This document shows, piece after piece, positions 1-4,735 of a stretch of DNA of 8,647 nt. Position 1 is the first letter of the stretch. Each line of letters starts with the position of its first letter. The stretch is from Nostoc cf. edaphicum LEGE 07299 (GTDB taxonomy: Bacteria; Cyanobacteriota; Cyanobacteriia; Cyanobacteriales; Nostocaceae), in the NCBI RefSeq assembly GCF_015207245.1, contig NZ_JADEXF010000089.1, positions 1 to 8,647 of the forward strand. The letters run 5' to 3'. A program made the translations under genes and the position numbers. Below the pieces are notes generated by a model. It did not search any database, had not been told where the DNA came from, and saw only the letters and a list, made by a program, of their open reading frames with translations.

Positions 1-1
1 G

Positions 2-1516
2 TTACAGACCAAGCTAAATCACATCCGAATGCGACCGCTGTCTGATTTAATCGAACGTTTTCCAAGAGCTTTACGCGATTTAAATGTCGAGTATGGCAAA
101 AATGTTCAGTTAAAAATCGAAGGTGGCAACACTTTAATTGAACGCAGCATTTTAGAAGCTTTAAACGAACCTTTAATGCACTTGTTAAGGAACGCTTTCG
201 ATCATGGAATCGAAGACTCTGCCACGCGTCGCCTTTTAGGAAAACCAGAACAAGGATTAATTGAAATTACAGCTAATCACCGCAGTAATCGCACCATCAT
301 TACTATCCGTGATGATGGTTGGGGCATTTCTCTGGAGAAAATTCGCACCCGCGCCTTAACTATGGGATTAGATGCTTCTCTACTCGCTAATGCTAGTGAT
401 GAAGAATTATTATCACTAATTTTTGAACCAGGTTTTACCACCTCCGAGCAAGTTACAGCATTATCTGGCCGAGGTGTTGGTATGGATGTGGTTCGCAACA
501 ACCTCAAACTAATTCGAGGAGATGTAAAAGTTGATACGGAACCAGGAGTTGGTACTACCTTCACCTTATCAGTACCGTTTACACTTTCCGTTGCTCGAGT
601 TTTGCTGGTAGAAATCAACAAAATTCTATTAGCATTTCCCACAGATGTCATTTCAGAAATATCTTTACTCGAAGACGAGCGAGTTTTTGAAATGGCTGGT
701 AGCGAAGTTTTAAATTGGCAAGGAACCATGCTGCCACTGATTCGCTTAACTCGTTATTTAGAGTTTAATTGCCTACGCTACGATAGCGCAGAGTTGGAAA
801 TTCCGGCAGCCATTAGTACTAACAGTGTGTTAGTAGTCAAAGGTAATAATCAGTCAGTAGCAATCCAAATAGATCGTTGCTGGGGTGAACAAGAAGTTGC
901 GATTCGCCAAGTCGAGGGAAATATACCTTTACCTGAAGGCTTCAGCAATTGCACAATTCTCGGAGATGGTCGGGTCGTGCCACTAGTTAATGTTAATGAG
1001 TTGCTGTATTGGATTGCTACAAATAAAAAGACACCGAAAGGTACTCAATTACCATCAGCAAGGTTAAAAACACCGTTCCTGATATTTGATGAAGAGAAAA
1101 TATCAGCAGCATCTATTAAACAGAAAGGCACAATTTTAATCGTAGATGATTCGATTAATGTACGCCGCTTTTTAGCCCTGACTCTTGAAAAAGGAGGGTA
1201 TCAAGTAGAGCAAGCTAAAGACGGTCAAGATGCTTTAGACAAGCTCCATAGTGGATTGAGAGTTGAAGCAGTAATTTGTGATATTGAAATGCCTCGCCTT
1301 GATGGATATGGCTTTTTAGGTAAGGTAAATTCAGACGTTGATACAAAAAATATTCCAGTTGCAATGCTGACATCTCGTAGCAGCAATAAACATCGACAAC
1401 TGGCTATGCAATTGGGGGCACGGGCTTACTTTTCTAAACCTTATAATGAGCAAGAGTTATTGCAAACGCTGGAGGAAATAATTCGTAATGTAGCAGAAAA
1501 GGCAGCTTCTAATTAA
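2..1516 (+). CDS. CheA-type hybrid histidine kinase with CheW and C-terminal receiver domain (5' partial)
   Basis: This is the C-terminal part of a chemotaxis-family sensor kinase that passes phosphate from ATP to response regulators at a chemoreceptor array. The frame is open to the window edge, so the Met at base 29 is internal; the HPt domain is not visible. Numbering from that Met, residues 1-20 (PLSDLIERFPRALRDL) match the end of the CheA dimerisation region. The HATPase domain follows: N-box HLLRNAFDHGIE (51-62), G1 box DDGWGI (95-100), FEPGFTTSE (132-140) and G2 box GRGVGMDVVR (147-156). A CheW-like adaptor domain covers about 184-330. After a short linker, a receiver domain (about 367-487) has the acidic pair D373/D374, phospho-acceptor D418 in CDIEMPRLDG, T448 and K470, so it looks functional. 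CheA-REC hybrids are common in cyanobacterial phototaxis and pilus systems (PixL/PilL-like), but I cannot tell which pathway this is. The next gene is 1.46 kb away. Confidence 0.93.
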   Translation, partial: LQTKLNHIRMRPLSDLIERFPRALRDLNVEYGKNVQLKIEGGNTLIERSILEALNEPLMHLLRNAFDHGIEDSATRRLLGKPEQGLIEITANHRSNRTIITIRDDGWGISLEKIRTRALTMGLDASLLANASDEELLSLIFEPGFTTSEQVTALSGRGVGMDVVRNNLKLIRGDVKVDTEPGVGTTFTLSVPFTLSVARVLLVEINKILLAFPTDVISEISLLEDERVFEMAGSEVLNWQGTMLPLIRLTRYLEFNCLRYDSAELEIPAAISTNSVLVVKGNNQSVAIQIDRCWGEQEVAIRQVEGNIPLPEGFSNCTILGDGRVVPLVNVNELLYWIATNKKTPKGTQLPSARLKTPFLIFDEEKISAASIKQKGTILIVDDSINVRRFLALTLEKGGYQVEQAKDGQDALDKLHSGLRVEAVICDIEMPRLDGYGFLGKVNSDVDTKNIPVAMLTSRSSNKHRQLAMQLGARAYFSKPYNEQELLQTLEEIIRNVAEKAASN

Positions 1517-1555
1517 TAATTCATAATCATGTTTCAGATATTTTCGTAGAGTGTG

Positions 1556-1594
1556 TTACGCCAAAGGCTAACGCTCTAGTACAGCACGGCGTAA
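1556..1594. repeat. Inverted repeat TTACGCC/GGCGTAA just downstream of the kinase gene
   Basis: TTACGCC (1556-1562) and GGCGTAA (1588-1594) are exact reverse complements separated by 25 bases, beginning 40 bases after the kinase stop codon. No T-tract follows, so it is a poor intrinsic terminator. The enclosed sequence resembles dispersed intergenic repeats of Nostoc-type genomes; that is recalled, not tested. Confidence 0.45.
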
Positions 1595-1662
1595 ATCAAC
1601 CACCCATTTCAAATTAACGAAACGCTTACACTGTATTCATTTTGACTTTTGATTTTTGACTT

Positions 1663-1696
1663 CCGCCTTGCGGTAGCCCTGGCGATTAGAAATCGC
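1663..1696. repeat. Two adjacent short perfect hairpins (REP-like)
   Basis: CCGC-CTT-GCGG (1663-1673) and GCGATT-AGA-AATCGC (1682-1696) are two perfect, tight hairpins 8 bases apart. Paired short hairpins of this sort are typical of palindromic intergenic repeats that recur across heterocystous cyanobacterial genomes. No coding frame explains them. Confidence 0.5.
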
Positions 1697-1710
1697 GACT
1701 ACACAAACAA

Positions 1711-1756
1711 AACCCACCTTTCCTGCGGAACGCCAAGGGCGAACGTGGGTTAAAAA
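1711..1756 (+). terminator. Possible terminator: AACCCAC/GTGGGTT dyad followed by A/T-rich DNA
   Basis: AACCCAC (1711-1717) pairs with GTGGGTT (1745-1751) around a 27-base GC-rich loop. TAAAAATTT follows, with a T-run a little further on (GGCTTTTTCG). This could end a read-through transcript from the kinase, which has no closer terminator, or be one more dispersed repeat. The long loop and the short U-tract keep confidence low. Confidence 0.3.
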
Positions 1757-1802
1757 TTTGGCTTTTTCGTTAGTCCGCGTATAAAGAAGTAGTATGATTT
1801 AA

Positions 1803-1810
1803 GCGATCGC
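1803..1810. repeat. HIP1 octamer GCGATCGC
   Basis: An exact copy of the highly iterated palindrome of cyanobacterial genomes. Here it encodes part of the AIA residues at the start of the HEAT-repeat relic. Confidence 0.8.
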
Positions 1811-1895
1811 CGCCTTGGTGCAACTGCTGCAATCAACTACTGTGGATGACGACACCCGTAGGGGGGCAGCATCAAGCTTAGGGGAAATTATACAG
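1803..1895 (+). pseudogene. Relic of a HEAT-repeat protein (about 30 codons)
   Basis: Directly after a TAA at 1800-1802, the frame reads AIAALVQLLQSTTVDDD, then TRRGAASSLGEII. This has the helix-turn-helix character of a HEAT repeat and resembles the repeats found in large cyanobacterial NACHT/HEAT proteins (recalled resemblance). Past about base 1895 the frame stays open to a stop at 2010-2012 but runs into the tandem-repeat DNA and loses all protein-like character. With a stop immediately in front, no upstream repeats and no start codon other than TTG at 1815, it reads as a fossil from decay or recombination of a larger gene. It includes the HIP1 site at 1803-1810. A 65-residue expressed protein cannot be excluded but is unlikely. 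Confidence 0.5.
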
Positions 1896-1922
1896 ACAGA
1901 ACATTTATGTTTTCGTTACCAC

Positions 1923-2151
1923 AACTTTAAGCAAAGCTTATCAATTAAGTTGTTTCGTTACCAATGCTTATATATTTGTGGCAACGCTTTAGCGATGCTT
2001 AACAACGCTTAAGCAAGGTTTATCAATTAAGTGATTTGGTTAAGAACGCTTATATATTTGTGGTAACGCTTAAGCAAAGTTTATCAATGAAGTGGTTTGG
2101 TTAAGAACGCTTATATATTTGTGGCAAACGCTTATGCTTTCATTACCACAG
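1923..2151. repeat. Tandem array of about three 61-bp units
   Basis: Two head-to-tail 61-bp units, 2004-2064 and 2065-2125, differ at 4 positions. A more diverged 60-bp copy lies at 1923-1982, and a 21-base partial unit (1983-2003) joins it to the first full unit. A degenerate piece (2126-2151) follows and ends CATTACCACA. Each full unit contains the palindrome GCTTAAGC and ends in GCTTATATATTTGTGG. The array has no coding character. The units are not CRISPR-like: they are contiguous, with no unique spacers between short repeats. They look like slippage or recombination products of a cyanobacterial long tandem repeat. Confidence 0.85.
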
Positions 2152-2183
2152 TCTAAAAGCATCCTCCAAAACGATCGCAAATA

Positions 2184-2222
2184 GTCGATTTCTACAATCG
2201 GCTAGCTAATCTTTCTTTTTTT
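2184..2222 (+). terminator. Hairpin with downstream T-tract, terminator-like
   Basis: GTCGATT (2184-2190) pairs with AATCGGC (2196-2202) through a 5-base loop, with one G-U wobble. After 8 bases comes CTTTCTTTTTTT (2211-2222). The distance from stem to T-tract is longer than in an ideal intrinsic terminator. No gene sits directly upstream, so it would act on a transcript from the repeat region or on read-through. Confidence 0.35.
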
Positions 2223-2359
2223 ATGGTTAACTTATCCCATTATAGCGGCTCTCGATTATGTGAGAACACTAAAATACAAAATACTTGCTGTGAAATGATT
2301 TCAGTATTATTTTTGTATCTCACTCAACTGCATACCGCTATATCTTCTAGCTCAAGCTA

Positions 2360-2510
2360 ATGCGGTGTTTCGAGCAGCCGGAATATGCGACTGGAAGGAG
2401 TCTTTGTCAGTGCCGCCGCAGCCCATACCCTTGCTTTAAAAATCAAAACAATTCAAATAACGAGGTGAACGATAAGCAACCAAAAAAAAGCCAAGGATTT
2501 TGGCGTTTTA
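2360..2510 (+). other. GC-richer island of unknown nature, ending in a terminator-like hairpin
   Basis: Bases 2361-2430 are clearly richer in G and C than the surrounding AT-rich DNA. All three + frames carry short open stretches here. One gives a 52-codon frame from ATG 2360 to TAG 2516-2518; another reads NMRLEGVFVSAAAAHTLA. I recognise none of them. TGCGG (2361-2365) can pair with CCGCA (2416-2420), and GACT-GGAAGG-AGTC (2388-2401) forms a small hairpin, so a structured RNA is possible. A Shine-Dalgarno-like GAGGTG sits at 2462-2467 with no good start codon after it (ATA at 2472). It may be a small RNA, a decayed small gene or a dispersed repeat; I cannot decide which. Confidence 0.3.
2482..2510 (+). 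terminator. Intrinsic terminator, possibly bidirectional
   Basis: A run of eight A (2482-2489) leads into the stem GCCAA (2490-2494), the loop GGATT and the stem TTGGC (2500-2504), followed by GTTTTATAATTT. The A-tract and T-tract flanking a short stem give the form of a two-way intrinsic terminator. It would close a transcript crossing the GC-richer island on the + strand. Confidence 0.5.
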
Positions 2511-2633
2511 TAATTTAGCAAGCTTTTTACTGAAGATTTCTTATTCAGCAATGGTTTTAGAAACATTTTGTGTTCGCCTTGATTTATTAATGAGGCAGGA
2601 ACATTAACATCATAAGTACCAAAAGTCTAGTGA

Positions 2634-2663
2634 TTGACAGATTGAAGAAAGATAAAGTATACA
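2634..2663 (+). promoter_or_regulatory. Candidate sigma70-type promoter for the SulP gene
   Basis: A consensus -35 box TTGACA (2634-2639) is followed after 18 bases by TATACA (2658-2663), a 4-of-6 match to TATAAT. The -10 lies inside a small dyad, GTATA-CA-TATAC (2657-2668). Use of this promoter would give a leader of about 300 bases containing the 73-bp duplicated block. It is a consensus match only; the true start site is unknown. Confidence 0.4.
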
Positions 2664-2753
2664 TATACCTGTAATAAATGGTAACAATTAGTTTTATTCA
2701 ATACATATTTAGGAAAGCAAGTTTTAGGCTTTCATTTGAACTGAATATTTGTC

Positions 2754-2768
2754 TTAACCATTGGTTAA
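2754..2768. promoter_or_regulatory. Operator-like palindrome, first copy (LysR-box form)
   Basis: TTAACCA-T-TGGTTAA is a perfect 15-base palindrome. Its inner 13 bases fit the T-N11-A form of LysR-type binding sites. LysR regulators (CcmR/NdhR, CmpR) control inducible carbon-uptake genes in cyanobacteria, so a site for one of these in front of this gene is plausible. The assignment to any particular regulator is inference. Confidence 0.4.
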
Positions 2769-2826
2769 CTAAATCTAAATCAACAATTGAGTAAATTAAT
2801 TTTTGGAGTTGAACAGAATATTTGTT

Positions 2827-2841
2827 TTAACTATTGGTTAA
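2827..2841. promoter_or_regulatory. Operator-like palindrome, second copy
   Basis: TTAACTATTGGTTAA is the copy in the second 73-bp unit, with one arm base changed (C to T, which leaves a G-T pair). It also fits T-N11-A. It lies exactly 73 bases from the first copy, close to seven helical turns, so the two sites would face nearly the same side of the DNA. Confidence 0.38.
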
Positions 2842-2924
2842 CCAAATCTAAATCAACAATTGAGTAAATTAATTTTTGGAGTTTTTGAGAGTAAGTCAAA
2901 GCACAAGCGAACACATATTTATGG

Positions 2925-2946
2925 CTATTTAACCAGGTAAAAATAG
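2925..2946. promoter_or_regulatory. Dyad CTATTT-N10-AAATAG just upstream of the SulP start
   Basis: CTATTT (2925-2930) and AAATAG (2941-2946) are reverse complements around AACCAGGTAA. With one bulge the symmetry runs nearly to the centre (AACC-A-GGT). The core TTTAACCAGGTAAA resembles the TTAACC palindromes of the 73-bp repeats. It ends 29 bases before the start codon and could be a third operator or a leader hairpin affecting translation. Confidence 0.3.
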
Positions 2947-2975
2947 AAATTCTTCATTGAAGAATTAATTAACTC

Positions 2976-4511
2976 ATGATGAATAGCAGAAACAAGTCCT
3001 TATTTAGCAACGATATACCAGCATCGTTTGTCGTATTTCTTGTTGCTCTACCTCTGTGTATGGGTATAGCGATCGCCTCTGGTGTTCCGCCAGCACGCGG
3101 CCTAATCACTGGAATAGTAGGGGGAATAATTGCAGGTTCGATTTCTGGTTCTCCGTTGTTAGTAAGTGGGCCAGCAGCTGGATTAGTAGTGGTGGTTGCA
3201 GAAATCGTCCATAAATACGGCATTGAAATGGTCGGGCCAATTCTGCTATTAGCAGGTCTGATCCAATATTTGGCAGGCATATCTAGACTAGGCCAGTTAT
3301 TTCGTGCTATGTCTCCCGCCGTCATTTACGGAATGCTTGCAGGTATTGGGATATTAATCATCGGTTCCCAATTCCATGTCATGTTAGATGACTCACCACA
3401 CACACATGGGCTAGATAATTTACTGGCAATACCTGGGGCTATACATAAAGCTGTCACACTCCAAGATGGAGTCGTGCATGAGATTGCCGGGCTACTTGGT
3501 GTGATGACGATCGCAATTATCGTTGTTTGGGATAAATTTAAGCCGCGCCGTTTGAAACTATTGCCTGGCGCACTCATTAGTGTAGTTGTAGTCACCACCG
3601 TTGCTAGTTTCTATAACTTAGAAGTTAACCGCGTTGACGTAGCAGGAAACTTACTAAAGGCAGTTCAACTACCAACCCTTGGCAGCTTACCACGCCTCAT
3701 AAACGCACCAGTGATGCTGCAAGCGTTCACAATTGCACTAATTGCTAGTGCAGAAAGTTTGCTTTCAGCAGTAGCCGTTGATCGTCTGCACACTGGTTCC
3801 AGAAGTGATTTTGATAAGGAATTGGCAGCACAAGGAATTGGCAACATGATTTGTGGCTTTCTAGGTGCTTTGCCAATGACAGGAGTAATTGCTCGTAGTT
3901 CCGTCAACGTAGAAGCAGGCGGAAAAACTAGATTATCTACAATACTTCATGGCATATGGCTGTTGGTTTTAGTAGTTGCTGCACCAGGCTTACTAAGATT
4001 GATTCCCACATCTTGTTTGGCAGCGATTCTAGTTTACACAGGCTACAAACTAATTGAAGTAAAACACATTCGCCAGTTGAGAAAGTACGGTCGTTTACCT
4101 ATGGCGATCTTCTTCGCCACTCTGATCGGAATTGTCACCACCGACCTGCTTTCAGGTGTAATAATTGGTATCGTTCTCACTTCAGGCACACTAATTTATA
4201 AAATGTCCAATCTGATTATTCAAATTGTAGAAAATGAGGAAGATCATCAGCAAATAGATATTTATCTACAAGGAGCAGCCACCTTCGTTAGGCTACCACA
4301 ACTGGCGAAAACCCTAGAAAAAGTGCCAGCACCAACCAACTTGCACGTCCATCTAGAAAACCTAGCTTACATAGACCACTCTTGCCTTGATTTGTTATCG
4401 CTATGGGCAAAACAACAGCAAGAAAGAGGCAGCATCGTGATTATGCGATGGGAAGGATTAATGGAGCGTAATCGTCATCCTTTTGAAGTTCATCCAACAC
4501 TAGATGTGTAG
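2976..4511 (+). CDS. SulP-family anion transporter with STAS domain, probable bicarbonate carrier
   Basis: An inner-membrane secondary transporter of the SulP/SLC26 family, 511 residues. The membrane domain covers about residues 12-415, starting with the TM1 motif LVALPLCMGIAIASGVPPA (22-40) and the TM3 segment SPLLVSGPAAGLVVVVAE (59-76). The family core is ALIASAESLLSAVAVDR (254-270), QGIGNMICGFLGALPMTG (286-303) and RSSVNVEAGG (307-316). A cytosolic STAS domain fills about 425-495, with IDHSCLDLL in the conserved loop. Classical BicA (recalled) has Asp258/Thr262 at its Na+ site; here the aligned residues are Glu260 and Ser264, and the N-terminus is also unlike BicA. Proton or other coupling is therefore possible. 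A bicarbonate role is inferred from the ndhF3-ndhD3-cupA neighbours, 224 bp downstream; sulfate or another anion cannot be excluded. ATG 2976 is followed directly by ATG 2979; neither has a clear Shine-Dalgarno site. Confidence 0.88.
   Translation: MMNSRNKSLFSNDIPASFVVFLVALPLCMGIAIASGVPPARGLITGIVGGIIAGSISGSPLLVSGPAAGLVVVVAEIVHKYGIEMVGPILLLAGLIQYLAGISRLGQLFRAMSPAVIYGMLAGIGILIIGSQFHVMLDDSPHTHGLDNLLAIPGAIHKAVTLQDGVVHEIAGLLGVMTIAIIVVWDKFKPRRLKLLPGALISVVVVTTVASFYNLEVNRVDVAGNLLKAVQLPTLGSLPRLINAPVMLQAFTIALIASAESLLSAVAVDRLHTGSRSDFDKELAAQGIGNMICGFLGALPMTGVIARSSVNVEAGGKTRLSTILHGIWLLVLVVAAPGLLRLIPTSCLAAILVYTGYKLIEVKHIRQLRKYGRLPMAIFFATLIGIVTTDLLSGVIIGIVLTSGTLIYKMSNLIIQIVENEEDHQQIDIYLQGAATFVRLPQLAKTLEKVPAPTNLHVHLENLAYIDHSCLDLLSLWAKQQQERGSIVIMRWEGLMERNRHPFEVHPTLDV
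3069..3076. repeat. HIP1 octamer GCGATCGC
   Basis: An exact HIP1 palindrome inside the SulP coding region, in the codons for TM1 (IAIAS). Confidence 0.8.
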
Positions 4512-4670
4512 AACTAATTCATCTACCAATAGATATAGATTTGGAGGCTCTTAAAGTAGCTTTTCTATAAGGTCAAAAGAAGCAGATAATCAGACACAAT
4601 AATCCCGTCACACAATTGCCGATCCTGATAAATTACCCTGCTTCCTTAGCCTCTTTGATTCTCTAATATT

Positions 4671-4697
4671 TCCATCTGAAGGCATATCCATCTGAAG
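4671..4697. repeat. Direct repeat TCCATCTGAAG upstream of ndhF3
   Basis: TCCATCTGAAG occurs at 4671-4681 and 4687-4697, a 16-base period, ending 38 bases before the ndhF3 start. It may be a leader or regulator-binding element, or a simple slippage duplication. The rest of the 224-base gap shows no gene and no strong terminator, so read-through from the SulP gene is possible. Confidence 0.45.
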
Positions 4698-4735
4698 ACG
4701 AAACGATGTGAACCTACAACCTTAGAGGTATTTTA

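Larger units (their letters stand above)
2738..2883. repeat. 73-bp tandem duplication upstream of the SulP gene
   Basis: Bases 2738-2810 and 2811-2883 are head-to-tail copies, exactly abutting, identical at 69 of 73 positions by eye. Both run from GAAC(T/A)GAATATTTG to TTTTTGGAGTT. Each carries the palindrome described separately and a smaller dyad TCAA-CAA-TTGA (2780-2790 and 2853-2863). The differences cluster in the first 32 bases of the unit; the remaining 41 bases are identical. Confidence 0.9.

Noticed and set aside
277..729. 150-codon open frame on the - strand
   Set aside because: It lies wholly within the HATPase/CheW coding region, whose motifs are intact on the + strand. The - strand translation has no recognisable domain.
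1815..2012. 65-residue open frame starting at TTG
   Set aside because: Only the first 30 or so codons look like protein (a HEAT-repeat fragment). The rest lies in tandem-repeat DNA, and no ribosome-binding site was seen, so it is treated as a relic.
1923..2151. Possible CRISPR array
   Set aside because: The repeated unit is a contiguous 61-bp block with no unique spacers of constant length, and there are no cas genes in the window.
2388..2430. Cobalamin-riboswitch-like look of the GC-rich segment
   Set aside because: The conserved B12-box sequence is not present and no cobalamin-related gene follows.
2360..2518. 52-codon frame as a protein-coding gene
   Set aside because: No Shine-Dalgarno site before ATG 2360, no recognisable domain, and a terminator-like hairpin lies inside the frame. 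It is reported only as part of the unexplained island.
2969..3325. 118-codon open frame on the - strand over the SulP start, and similar - strand frames at 3326-3598 and 3665-3907
   Set aside because: Antisense shadows of a well-supported membrane-protein gene, with no family resemblance of their own.
2976..4511. Assignment as bicA
   Set aside because: The N-terminus and the Na+-site residues differ from the BicA sequence as I recall it, so the gene symbol is withheld although a bicarbonate substrate is likely.
4541..4571. TTGGAG / TATAAG as a promoter for ndhF3
   Set aside because: The spacer is 19 bases and the -35 is weak. Without start-site data this is no better than chance in AT-rich DNA.
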